64,000 nt of DNA, from NCBI GenBank assembly GCA_951813535.1, contig OX638345.1, forward strand, positions 2,963,477-3,027,476, given 5' to 3'. Origin of the DNA: an uncultured Dehalococcoidia bacterium (GTDB lineage Bacteria > Chloroflexota > Dehalococcoidia > Lucifugimonadales > UBA3495). This document shows positions 17,795 through 25,663 of the stretch, piece after piece. The notes below the pieces were generated by a model. That model was not told the origin of the DNA and ran no database searches. It worked only from the letters and a program-made list of their open reading frames with translations. The number at the start of each line of letters is the position of its first letter. The first letter of the stretch is position 1. The translations under genes and the position numbers were made by a program.

Positions 17795-18541
17795 ATGCCC
17801 AACCAAGGAATGATGGCCGAACACATCTGGGTAGAAGGACACAACGGCGACGGGATCAACGCCTACCTGGCCCGTCCTCTCGGTGAGGGGCCCTTTCCGG
17901 CGGTGATGCTGTTCCACCACATGCCCGGCTGGGACGAGGCCAGCAAGCAAATGGCCCGGATGTTCGCGCACAACGGCTACATCGCCATCATGCCCAACCT
18001 GCACTACCGGGAGGGCCACGACGACCCGGTCGCCAACAGCAACAGCATCCGCGAGGCGGGCGGCATGCCCGACGACCGGACCCTGGGCGACGCCGATGGC
18101 GCGATCAGCTACCTGCGGCACCTGTCCAATTACAACGGCAAAGTCGGCATCATCGGGTTCTGCTCCGGCGGACGCCAGGTGTTCCTGGCCGCGTGCAAGC
18201 TCAAGGGCCTCAGCGCGGCGGTGGACTGCTGGGGCGGCGGCGTGACTCCGCGGGACAGTGAACCTCCCACGGCGGCCATGCCCCACGCTCCCATCGAGTT
18301 CGTGTCCGACCTGTCGTGCCCGCTGCTGGGGATTTTCGGCGAGGATGACGCGCGACCTTCGGTGGACGAGGTGAAGGTCACCGACGCTGCCATCAAGGCC
18401 GCCGGCAAGTCGTGGGAGTATGAGATCTATCCCAACGCCGGCCACGGGTTCGTCGCCGTTGACCGGCCCAGCTACGCGGTGGAAGCGTCTAACGCCGCTT
18501 GGCCGCGGATCTTCCAGTTCTACGGTCAGCACCTTTCGTAA
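17795..18541 (+). CDS. Dienelactone hydrolase family protein
   Basis: 248 residues from the ATG at 17795, which has a perfect GGAGG 9 nt upstream. DLH family features are FPAVMLFHHMPGWDEA near the N terminus, the nucleophile elbow GFCSGGRQ with a Ser in place of the Cys of classical dienelactone hydrolase, and the C-terminal YPNAGHGFVAVDRPSY with the catalytic His. It probably hydrolyses an ester or lactone. It is followed by a strong palindrome between convergent genes. Confidence 0.9.
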   Translation: MPNQGMMAEHIWVEGHNGDGINAYLARPLGEGPFPAVMLFHHMPGWDEASKQMARMFAHNGYIAIMPNLHYREGHDDPVANSNSIREAGGMPDDRTLGDADGAISYLRHLSNYNGKVGIIGFCSGGRQVFLAACKLKGLSAAVDCWGGGVTPRDSEPPTAAMPHAPIEFVSDLSCPLLGIFGEDDARPSVDEVKVTDAAIKAAGKSWEYEIYPNAGHGFVAVDRPSYAVEASNAAWPRIFQFYGQHLS

Positions 18542-18569
18542 GCGAAACGGTCGCTCGCGAAGCAAAGCA

Positions 18570-18597
18570 TAGGGGCGGGTCGTGGACCCGCCCCTAA
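18570..18597. repeat. Palindromic repeat / terminator, variant of the GGGGCG family
   Basis: Stem TAGGGGCGGGTC paired with its exact complement across a 3-nt loop. It shares the AGGGGCG...CGCCCCT ends with the elements at 12922, 19170 and 44113 but has a different centre. It lies between two convergent genes. Confidence 0.7.
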
Positions 18598-18624
18598 ACG
18601 TGTGCGCCGATTGATTCTAATTGG

Positions 18625-19146
18625 CTAGTTGCCAGTGGACTCGAAGGCCAGGGTGGCGAAGCGCATGAAAACGCCACCGCGCGGTGCCGCCAATGGACCA
18701 TTCAGGCAGAGACAGGCGATTACGTACCGGCTGCCGGGTTCGCCGACCTCAGCGATTTCCACGCGGTGGGGTGTGTTCAGGCCGACGATGCTGCCGTAGG
18801 CCCGGTCGATCTCGCCGTTGACCCAGACCTCGCCGTAGTTGTCGAAATTGGTCTCAAACCAAACGCGGGAGCCGGCGACGCTCACACCATCGATGGTCTC
18901 GGGAAGGGTGACGGCGATGCGGTACCAGGCGAAGGTGAAACCCTCGGACAGGCTCTGGCGAACGTTGTCGCAGACCTCCCAACCGGAGTCGTCGAAATCG
19001 GCCAGCCGGGCCGGCGTGGCCAGCAGCCGGGCGGTCAAGCCTTCGTTTGGCTCGCCGGGAACGAGGCCCGGAGCAACCCGCCAGGGCTGGCCCCCCACCT
19101 TGGCGCGACCGTCTGCGGTGTTGAGGTCAACTGCGAATCTTGGCAT
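18625..19146 (-). CDS. Galactose-binding-like (glycoside-hydrolase 2 jelly-roll) domain protein
   Basis: 173 residues from an ATG with AGGAGG 7 nt upstream. The pattern ADFDDSGWEVCDNV...AWYRIAVTLP...GSRVWFETNFDNYGEVWVNGE resembles the sugar-binding jelly-roll domain at the N terminus of family 2 glycoside hydrolases, here free-standing with no catalytic domain. A carbohydrate-binding or structural role is inferred. It lies downstream of an amidohydrolase on the same strand, separated by a palindromic repeat. Confidence 0.6.
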   Translation of the reverse strand: MPRFAVDLNTADGRAKVGGQPWRVAPGLVPGEPNEGLTARLLATPARLADFDDSGWEVCDNVRQSLSEGFTFAWYRIAVTLPETIDGVSVAGSRVWFETNFDNYGEVWVNGEIDRAYGSIVGLNTPHRVEIAEVGEPGSRYVIACLCLNGPLAAPRGGVFMRFATLAFESTGN

Positions 19147-19168
19147 TTCAACGCCTCCTCTTAAGTTC

Positions 19169-19192
19169 AGGGGCGAATGATCATTCGCCCCC
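19169..19192. repeat. Dispersed palindromic repeat, copy 2
   Basis: Same 22-bp palindromic core as at 12922 (GGGGCGAATGA plus its complement). It lies between the ends of two minus-strand genes, just upstream of the jelly-roll gene's ribosome site. There is no T run on either side. Confidence 0.8.
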
Positions 19193-19220
19193 GATGTGAT
19201 TTTGCCGTGTGCCGAGTGGC

Positions 19221-20030
19221 CTACCTGAATTCCCAGAGATTGGCGGCGGTGCCGCCGAAAACCATGTCCCGCGCCGCCGCGCTGGGGTAGTCGATCAGCT
19301 CCATGGGAAAACGCAGGGCGTTGCGGTAGCCCTCCCGGTTGGCCGAGGGTGGGAAGTCGCTGCCCCACATGAGCCGGTCGCCGCCGAAGGCCTCCACCGC
19401 CATTTCGATCAGCGGCGGGATGTTGTCGAAGGGTATCGGCTGGCGGAAGGGTTGGGGCCGTGGGCAGAACTCACCCAGGCCCGGTATCTTCATGTACACG
19501 TTGAGGTACTTCGACAACTCCAGCGACCTGCGGTAGGCGTCCATGGGAATTTCCGTGTCCGCGCGGCCCGGGCCCCAGAACGCGCCGACGCCGGCCAGGT
19601 GCTCGATCACGATGTTCAGATTGGGCAGTTCCCGAATGATTTCCTCGAACTCGGGCGCAGCGTAGTGTTCCGCGGGACCCATGACGCTGGCCACCACGTC
19701 GAGCTCGGCGCACTTGCGCCAGAGGGCCAGCGGGTCATCGCCCGGAGAACGCCACGAGCACTGGAACCGCAGACCGTCCGCGCCCTGGTCCTTGAGCTCG
19801 GCCACACGGTCGACGGCGTCGGCCTGGGTGTGGTCGACGATGGCGATCACGGCAAAGCGGCCGGGGAAACGCTTCACCGCCTCAATCAGATAGCTGTTGT
19901 CGAACACGCCGAAAAACTGGGTCAGCACCGCCTGGTCAACACCGGCGCGCTCCATCTCATCGAGGAGGATTTCCACGGGCTCGAACCAGTAGGGCGAGGC
20001 GTGGCAGTGGGTGTCGATCACAGTAGCCAT
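19221..20030 (-). CDS. Amidohydrolase 2 family metal-dependent hydrolase
   Basis: 269 residues from the ATG at 20030, with GAGGAG upstream. It begins MATVIDTHCHASP, the HxH metal pair typical of the amidohydrolase-2 (ACMSD/TIM-barrel) group. It contains IVIEHLAGVG with a third His and ends with the metal Asp in LMWGSDFPPS. Members act as decarboxylases, lactonases or hydrolases of aromatic acids; the substrate is not evident. Confidence 0.87.
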   Translation of the reverse strand: MATVIDTHCHASPYWFEPVEILLDEMERAGVDQAVLTQFFGVFDNSYLIEAVKRFPGRFAVIAIVDHTQADAVDRVAELKDQGADGLRFQCSWRSPGDDPLALWRKCAELDVVASVMGPAEHYAAPEFEEIIRELPNLNIVIEHLAGVGAFWGPGRADTEIPMDAYRRSLELSKYLNVYMKIPGLGEFCPRPQPFRQPIPFDNIPPLIEMAVEAFGGDRLMWGSDFPPSANREGYRNALRFPMELIDYPSAAARDMVFGGTAANLWEFR

Positions 20031-20216
20031 TGGAAATTCTCCTCGAAGCCTCACGGAGCGCTTTGTCAGTCCAGGAATGCCGATTCCGGCCAGTTTGATA
20101 TTGAAGGCAACCGGGCCGAACGTCAAGAAGCAGACGCCACCGTCCCGTTCTTTGCCCGCACCGAACTGATGGGCGTCACCTGTGTGATACCGTCGTCACC
20201 GACGCGGACACTGGCG

Positions 20217-21531
20217 TTAACACTGGAGCCAGACAGTGTGGTGACGGCCGGTTTTGACGGCTTGCAATTTGCTCGAGCCCGGACGCTCGCGACCCAGCTT
20301 CTGCAACCTGCGCCGGGCATCGGCCGGCTCGGTGAAATATCCCAGGCTCACGAAGTCGCCGTCCGGGCTGTAGGGAAACCAGTTGGATCCGGTACCGATG
20401 ATGACGTCGGGATCGGCGACGATGATTTGCGCCGAATTGACCTCGCCGCTCCAGCCCGGAACCAGCTCGGAGCCGAGATTGACGCCACCGGCGCGCTCCA
20501 CCAGCAGGCCCAGGTTGGCCTGACCGAAGGTGCGGCAAAAGATTTCCGCGGTCTGGATACCGGCCGCAGTGTCCATGAAGACGACGGGTTTTTCTTCCTC
20601 AAGCTGCGCGACGCGGAAGTGGACCAGGTTGACCTGTTGCTGGTAGAAGTCCTCCTCCTCCTGCGCCCGGTCTTCCTCACCCAGCAGGCGGCCCAGCAGA
20701 TAGGTACTGGGTACGGTGTTTTCCAGGGGTTCCTGGAGATAGTCGATCACGACCACCAGAATGCCCACCTCGTCCAGTTGCTCGATCATGCCGGCCTCAC
20801 GCGCCCGCTCCAGGCCGCCCAGGTTGAGGGTCACGACGTCGGCCTCGAGCGCAATGGCACGTTCTACGCGGAATTCGCCGCTATAGGGACTGCCGAATTC
20901 GGCGATACATTGCACATCGGGGAATATCACCATATATTTGGCGTAAGTATCGCCATCAAATTGGCGGAGGTCATCGCGCCAGCCGATGATCGTGTTGACA
21001 GGATTTCTCGGCTGGAGAGCAGCGACTATGTAAATCTGGCGAGCGTCACCCAGGATGATGCGCTCAACAGGTCCCTCTATCGTGACGGTGCGTCCCGTCA
21101 CGTCGGTCAGCTCGAAAGACTCCACTTCGTCCGGCGTGCCGGGCGCCTGGCGGGCGTCGGTGCCCATACCAGATTGGCTGGCGTTCTGCTCGGCCAGAGC
21201 GTCACCCACAGCTCAGCGGACGGTGTTCTCGAGTTCCTCGGAGGGCACGTATTCTGACGCGGACTGTGCGACAGCCCGATTCACAAGATGTTCAACTTCC
21301 TGGGCGGTAACGGCGTCGGACGAAGATTCTGCCAACGCTTCCTGGACCACGGACCGGAGTTCCTCCCGATCAATTGCCGGGGCCGGGCCTGGCGCCGCCG
21401 CTCCCGACGGCGCGGCCGGCGCAGGCAAGGACCAACAGCAGCGCAAGTATCGCGGGCACCGACAAGAACACACCCCGTCGACGTTTCGCATATATCGTTG
21501 GCTTAACCAGCCTCCTTAGCACAGCATTCAT
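20217..21531 (-). pseudogene. Broken periplasmic substrate-binding lipoprotein gene (BtuF/FecB-like)
   Basis: Three collinear pieces of one gene are visible. From ATG 21531 a membrane-lipoprotein signal (RRRGVFLSVP then LLLVLACAG) is read. The next part, an Ala/Pro linker and helix (IDREELRSVVQEAL), lies in another frame, so a frameshift is needed within about 21385-21437. That frame meets TGA at 21213-21215 and resumes immediately in the same frame with ALAEQ and a BtuF/FecB-like body (TGRTVTIEGPVERII, VVFMDTAAG, PDVIIGTGSNWF). It stops after HHTVWLQC, about 30 residues short of a usual end. Sequencing error is an alternative to gene decay. Confidence 0.6.
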
Positions 21532-21605
21532 TAGCAGCGTAATCTGTTCAACGTCAATCAAATAATTTAAAATATGTGAACACGATAACCAAGCGAGCCT
21601 GCGCA

Positions 21606-21633
21606 CGAAAAACCCCTCCCCGTTACGGGGAGG
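21606..21633 (-). terminator. Rho-independent terminator of the SDR gene
   Basis: Perfect 10-bp stem CCCCTCCCCG/CGGGGAGGGG with a 3-nt loop; on the minus strand it is followed by five T. It lies 35 nt past the SDR stop. Confidence 0.85.
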
Positions 21634-21668
21634 GGTACTTGGCAGTCGTTGGTTCCGAACGGCTCGGG

Positions 21669-22424
21669 TCAGGCGGCGGTGGTACCGCCGTCGATCACTA
21701 CCTCTGAGCCGGTTACGAAGGACGATTCGTCTGAGGCCAGGTAGATGGCTCCGTAGGCGATCTCGCTGGGCTTGCCGACGCGACCCAGGGGCAGGCGCTG
21801 CATGCGCAGGGCCATGTTGGCGGGGTCGTTCAGCGTATCGGCGATCATGTCGGTTTCGATCGGGCCCGGGTGTATGGAGTTGCACCGGATGCCCTCCCGG
21901 GCGTGCTGGATGGCGGTGGACTTGGTGAACAGCCGCACCGCGCCTTTGGTAGCCGTGTAGCTGGCCGAGCCGTTGGGACTGCCGACCAGGCCCGCAGTGG
22001 AGGATATGTTGATAATCGAGCCGCCGCCGGCTTCACGCATGGCCGGGATGGCCGCCTTGGTGCCCAGGAAGACGCCCTTGGCGTTGACCGCGAAGATGCG
22101 GTCCCAATCGTCTTCGGTGGTCTCCTCGATGTTCTTGCGGATCAGGATGCCCGCGTTGTTCAGCAAGACATCGAGTTTGCCGTAGGTGTCCACGGCCGAC
22201 TGCACCGCAGCCTCCCAGTCGGACTCGCTGGTGACGTCGAGATGCACGTAGGTGACGTTGTAGCCGAGTTCCTGCAGCTCGGCCTCGGTCTGGCGACCCT
22301 GGTCATCCAGGATGTCGCCGATGACGACGCTGGCGCCCTCTTCCGCAAACATGCGCGCCTCGACTGCTCCCTGCCCCCGCGCTCCGCCGCTGATGAGGGC
22401 GACCTTACCTTCCAACCTGGCCAT
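21669..22424 (-). CDS. Short-chain dehydrogenase/reductase (SDR)
   Basis: 251 residues, a classical SDR. The cofactor motif GGARGQG is at 13-19, NNAG is near 89, the catalytic Ser is near 142 (NISSTAG), and Tyr 156 and Lys 160 sit in SYTATKGA. The C terminus VTGSEVVIDGGTTAA is typical of glucose-dehydrogenase or cyclopentanol-like SDRs. The Asp after the second strand (IGDILD) suggests NAD(H). The substrate is unknown. Confidence 0.93.
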   Translation of the reverse strand: MARLEGKVALISGGARGQGAVEARMFAEEGASVVIGDILDDQGRQTEAELQELGYNVTYVHLDVTSESDWEAAVQSAVDTYGKLDVLLNNAGILIRKNIEETTEDDWDRIFAVNAKGVFLGTKAAIPAMREAGGGSIINISSTAGLVGSPNGSASYTATKGAVRLFTKSTAIQHAREGIRCNSIHPGPIETDMIADTLNDPANMALRMQRLPLGRVGKPSEIAYGAIYLASDESSFVTGSEVVIDGGTTAA

Positions 22425-22525
22425 GGTGTTGCCTCCTTTTCGTGGATTTTCAATGCCTGTTTACTGCTCCGGGCCCACTTTATATGTGCCGGCAAACGGG
22501 CGCAACCAAACGGTCAGTGGATGCG

Positions 22526-23083
22526 CTACGGGTCCCAAAGGCGTCGATAGGTCATCATCCCATCGCCATCGCCATCGCCGTCGTCGTCGACTCGATACAC
22601 ATCGGGATTGGACAGGTTTTCCCAGCCTGCATAGCCAAAACCGGGATCAATCGAATGGAGAACCAGGGCCAGCAGGTTGCCGTGGGTGACGACTAACGGG
22701 AGTTCCCGGGGGCCGCGCAGCCGCTCGTTCAAGGCAGACCAGGCCCGCGTCAGCACCTCGTTGGCCGACTCCCCGCCCGGTGCGCTCAGTTCGGGATCAG
22801 TGAAGGAATCGTGCACGACCTGCCGCCAGTTGTCGATGGGACACGGCGACAGGATGCGCTCGTTCAGCCGGGGATCGATTTCAACGCTGAGATGCAACAG
22901 GTCAGCCAGCGGTTCGGCGGTTTGCTCCGCACGCCGGTAGGCGCTGGCAACGATTGCATCGACCGGAAGCGCGGACAGGAAGGCCGCCAGTTCACGGGCC
23001 TGACGCTGGCCGGCGTCGGTGAGCGGAGCGTCGGGCTCCTGCCCCACGGCTTCACAATGCCGGACCAGGATCAGGCTCGCCAT
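22526..23083 (-). CDS. Histidine phosphatase family protein
   Basis: 185 residues. It starts LILVRHCEAVG, where the catalytic RHG motif reads RHC (His 9), and has a second-half VVTHGNLLALVLH with the other catalytic His. ASAYRRAEQTAEPLA is typical of the phosphoglycerate-mutase-like superfamily. The C terminus carries a short acidic DDDGDGDGDG tract produced by a DNA microsatellite at about 22559-22590. A general phosphatase role is inferred. It lies 10 nt after the GNAT gene, so the two are probably co-transcribed. Confidence 0.87.
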   Translation of the reverse strand: MASLILVRHCEAVGQEPDAPLTDAGQRQARELAAFLSALPVDAIVASAYRRAEQTAEPLADLLHLSVEIDPRLNERILSPCPIDNWRQVVHDSFTDPELSAPGGESANEVLTRAWSALNERLRGPRELPLVVTHGNLLALVLHSIDPGFGYAGWENLSNPDVYRVDDDGDGDGDGMMTYRRLWDP

Positions 23084-23092
23084 GGTAGGGGC

Positions 23093-23536
23093 TTAAGGAC
23101 GCCAGCGCAGGCGCGCGCCGACATTGGCAAAGCCGGCCCGCTGGTAGAACTGGATCTGCCTCTCCCCCTGATACGGCGTGCCCAGCTCGACCATGCCGCA
23201 GCCGCGAGACACCGCGTGTTCCAGTGCGAAGCGAAGAACCTCCATGCCGACTCCCGAACTGCGCACGCTGGGGTCGACGTACATCTCCTGGATAATCGCG
23301 TAGCGGCCGACACTGCGCAGCGCCTCCACGAAAGAGACCGTGCAAACGGAAACGAAGCGTCCATCATCCTCGGCCAGGACGACGAACCCCGCTGGCCCGT
23401 CGGCGGCGAACCGGCCGAACACCGGAGCCATCGCCTCTGCCGAGGCCGGAGTTCCACCGAGTTCGGTCAGGAGCCGGCGCACCAGGTCTATGGCGACGTC
23501 CTGGTCACGGGCGGTTGCCAATCGGATGGTGGGCAT
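23093..23536 (-). CDS. GNAT family N-acetyltransferase
   Basis: 147 residues. It begins with the GNAT strand PTIRLATARDQDVAIDLVRRL, has an acceptor strand IIQEMYVDPSVRSSGVGMEVLRFALEHA containing the R/Q-x-x-G-x-G/A acetyl-CoA loop (RSSGVG), and ends FYQRAGFANVGARLRW. The substrate amine is unknown. It is upstream of and nearly adjacent to the histidine phosphatase. Confidence 0.9.
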   Translation of the reverse strand: MPTIRLATARDQDVAIDLVRRLLTELGGTPASAEAMAPVFGRFAADGPAGFVVLAEDDGRFVSVCTVSFVEALRSVGRYAIIQEMYVDPSVRSSGVGMEVLRFALEHAVSRGCGMVELGTPYQGERQIQFYQRAGFANVGARLRWRP

Positions 23537-23599
23537 TGCGTCGACGCCAACTTGCGACCAAACGGGATTACGTGCGCTTCGCTCTACCGGTTCGGATCT

Positions 23600-24019
23600 T
23601 CAGGAACCGGTACTCTCGCGCAGCCGCTCTTCCTGTTCGACCAGCTCGGGAGTCAGCGCCTCGCCGAAATCCTCCATCTCGTACAGGGGGCGGATCTCAA
23701 TCTCGCTGGGACCGGGCATGGGGTTCGGGCATCGCCTGACCCACTTCACAGCGTCATCCATGCTCGCGACATCCCAGATCCAAAAGCCGGCTACCAGCTC
23801 ACTGACGCCGGGAAAGGGTCCGTCAACCACCGTGCGGTCCGATCCGTTAAATGCCATGCGCTTGCCCTCTGAGGAAGGCTTCAGACCGTCGCCAGCCTGC
23901 ATCACACCGGCATGCACGAGTTCCTCGTTGAATGCCAGCATGGCCTCGATGAGCTGGGTCGATGGCATAACCCCGGCCTCGCTGTCCTCGGTGGCCTTCA
24001 CCAACACCATCACGCGCAC
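23600..24019 (-). CDS. YciI / DGPF domain protein
   Basis: 139 residues, YCII-related (DGPF) family: MRVMVLVKATEDSEAG, RTVVDGPFPGVSELVAGFWIWDV and EIEIRPLYEMEDF are characteristic. Members are small soluble proteins often encoded next to ECF sigma factors or SRPBCC proteins. Here an SRPBCC gene lies immediately upstream, 42 nt away. The biochemical role is not established. Confidence 0.88.
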   Translation of the reverse strand: MRVMVLVKATEDSEAGVMPSTQLIEAMLAFNEELVHAGVMQAGDGLKPSSEGKRMAFNGSDRTVVDGPFPGVSELVAGFWIWDVASMDDAVKWVRRCPNPMPGPSEIEIRPLYEMEDFGEALTPELVEQEERLRESTGS

Positions 24020-24061
24020 TGCGGTTTCTCCTTGATGTAAGTCCCGGCCGTCACGGACCGT

Positions 24062-24508
24062 TCAGTCTTTGATGGTTTCAGCCAGGTCCTGGATGCGTGC
24101 CAGCGCGTTCGAACAGGTTTCTTCGACAAAGCCCCGATTATCCTCCGGGATTTCGACGGCAACGCGCAGTTGGGTTCCGCCTTCCATCCGCGCCAGGCGG
24201 TATGTTTCGTGCGCCGGGGTCCAGACCCTGGCCTCGGCGCTATCGGTGTCGTCAACGCCGTCGCGGACTACCACGATGTGCTTGCGCGACAGGAACTCGC
24301 CAGGGCGGGTCTCCCCGATTCGGCTGACCATGCCCTGTCCGTCGGGCGTGAGGAACCGCACGGCGCCACCCTCAGTCCGGTGACCCATCTCGTAGAAACC
24401 TTCGCCAAAGGCTCCAGCCCAGATGCGGAACTCATCGTCATGGTGCAAAACGCGCCGGACCTTTGCCGGGCCGGCGTTCACTTCCACCGTAAACTCCAGG
24501 GTGTCCAT
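24062..24508 (-). CDS. SRPBCC / AHSA1-like domain protein
   Basis: 148 residues. The pattern of N-terminal strand (TLEFTVEVNAGPAKVRRVL), conserved Trp (FRIWAGAFGEGF), a central strand pair and the long C-terminal helix (CSNALARIQDLAETI) fits the START/Bet v1-like AHSA1 fold, which binds hydrophobic ligands. It is paired with the YciI gene downstream. No ligand can be inferred. Confidence 0.75.
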   Translation of the reverse strand: MDTLEFTVEVNAGPAKVRRVLHHDDEFRIWAGAFGEGFYEMGHRTEGGAVRFLTPDGQGMVSRIGETRPGEFLSRKHIVVVRDGVDDTDSAEARVWTPAHETYRLARMEGGTQLRVAVEIPEDNRGFVEETCSNALARIQDLAETIKD

Positions 24509-24562
24509 AACGCACTGACTCCGGCTGCCCGAATCGGGTGGGGGCGAGCGATTCCCTGGGAT

Positions 24563-25042
24563 TCACAGGGTGTCGAACCCCTTCCATCCCGGGATGGCGG
24601 ACGCCTGACGCATCCAACTTGCAACGAGCTCTTCGTCGATCACGCCGTCCTCGTAGATGTGGTAGTAACGCGTATCCTCATCCTTGGACTCGACGGGCGG
24701 AAGCGGATCCAGAGCCGATCCGTTGAGGAAAGTGACCTTCACGTAGCGGGTGAAAACGTGGTAGCTGAGGAACCAGCCCTGGCCCGCAACTCCGTAGAAG
24801 GGCGAGTTCCACCGCACCGCCTTGCGCACGCCTGGCACGGTCCGCACGATAAGGTCGTCGATCCGCCGACCGACGTCGCTCTTCCAGCCCGGCATGGCCG
24901 AGATGTAGGCCTGTACCGGCGCGTCGCCGTCCGCCTTGGCAATCTGGGGGTTGCCGCCGGAGAGGAGCCTTACATTCCCGCCAGCGCCGGCGGAGTTCTT
25001 TGCAGGCGCGCTGGTTGAACTGTTGGCAGGATTATCGGCCAT
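24563..25042 (-). CDS. DUF1801 (YdhG/YobT-like) domain protein
   Basis: 159 residues. After a low-complexity N terminus (Ser/Ala/Asn-rich, residues 1-25) it has the DUF1801 core: IDDLIVRTVPGVRKAVRWNSPFYGVAGQGWFLSYHVF and KVTFLNGSALDPLPP. It is related to frataxin-fold proteins of unknown function. It is the most upstream member of a minus-strand run of small proteins (DUF1801, SRPBCC, YciI, GNAT, phosphatase). Confidence 0.85.
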   Translation of the reverse strand: MADNPANSSTSAPAKNSAGAGGNVRLLSGGNPQIAKADGDAPVQAYISAMPGWKSDVGRRIDDLIVRTVPGVRKAVRWNSPFYGVAGQGWFLSYHVFTRYVKVTFLNGSALDPLPPVESKDEDTRYYHIYEDGVIDEELVASWMRQASAIPGWKGFDTL

Positions 25043-25127
25043 GGCACTCCCATCAGATCCGGCATCACAAAACCCGGTTGCCTGGTACCGGTTGCCTGGT
25101 AGGGGACGTACGAGTGCAGGACTATGG

Positions 25128-25200
25128 TGGGCCGTGTGGGGATCGAACCCACGACACCCGGATTAAAAGTCCGGTGCTCTGCCAGCTGAGCTAACGGCCC
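25128..25200 (-). tRNA. tRNA-Lys (TTT)
   Basis: Cloverleaf read on the minus strand: acceptor GGGCCGT/ACGGCCC, D arm GCTCAGCTGGCAGAGC, anticodon loop CTTTTAA with anticodon TTT, T loop TTCGATC, discriminator A. CCA is not encoded. Confidence 0.96.
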
Positions 25201-25290
25201 CTGCGCGCGGCGCTCCGCGGGTCAAAAGCAAGTATAGCATAGGGGTTGTGAACGTCTGGAATTGCCGCAAAATTTCGGGTTCGCCTGCCC

Positions 25291-25319
25291 TTGCCAAGTC
25301 ATCGGATATGAGGCATAAT
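25291..25319 (+). promoter_or_regulatory. Sigma-70 promoter of the 5S rRNA gene
   Basis: TTGCCA (25291-25296), a 17-nt spacer and CATAAT (25314-25319), placing transcription start a few bases before the 5S 5' end. Confidence 0.6.
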
Positions 25320-25330
25320 CGCCGCGTTAC

Positions 25331-25451
25331 TTTCTGGTGGTTCAAGCGGAGTGGCCCCACCCGTACCCATCCCGAACACGGAAGTGAAACGCCCCAGCGC
25401 CGACGATACTGCTCTGGTAACGGAGTGGGAAAATAGGTCACCGCCGGAAAG
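25331..25451 (+). rRNA. rrf: 5S ribosomal RNA (free-standing)
   Basis: The conserved core CCCGTACCCATCCCGAACAC followed by GGAAGTGAAAC and CAGCGCCGA is diagnostic of 5S rRNA. The terminal helix pairs CTTTCTGGTGG (25331-25341) with CCGCCGGAAAG (25441-25451) over 11 bp. No 16S or 23S gene flanks it; it has its own promoter and a downstream terminator and neighbours tRNA-Lys. Confidence 0.93.
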
Positions 25452-25548
25452 TACCAAAACCCACAGGTTAGTCGGGCGGGCGTGATGGCGCACCAAGGCA
25501 TCGCTGGCGATTGTAGGCCAAGTAGCGCGATAGGTTGATAAATCAACC

Positions 25549-25595
25549 AAGCGGCTTCACCGTTACGATTCGGTGGCAAAGCCGCTTTTATTTTT
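25549..25595 (+). terminator. Rho-independent terminator after the 5S rRNA
   Basis: Stem AAGCGGCTT/AAGCCGCTT continuing into an inner CACCG/CGGTG stem, followed by a T-rich run. It ends the 5S transcript before clpC. Confidence 0.85.
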
Positions 25596-25663
25596 GCCCG
25601 AATGCGATACAATAGCGCCGTCAGTATCCACCGATTGGTGTGACCTCAACCCAGGAGAGACTC

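Noticed and set aside
21213-21215. In-frame TGA in the substrate-binding gene as a selenocysteine codon
   Set aside because: It falls in a low-complexity linker with no conserved redox motif and no convincing hairpin at SECIS distance. The same gene has a separate frameshift, so decay or sequencing error fits better.
19209-21257. Long plus-strand open frame (682 codons)
   Set aside because: It lies opposite the amidohydrolase and the substrate-binding gene, whose motifs are clear. It has no recognisable domain; high GC makes long antisense frames common.
25453-25548. A riboswitch upstream of clpC
   Set aside because: No known riboswitch core was recognised and a terminator separates it from clpC, placing it in the 5S transcript.
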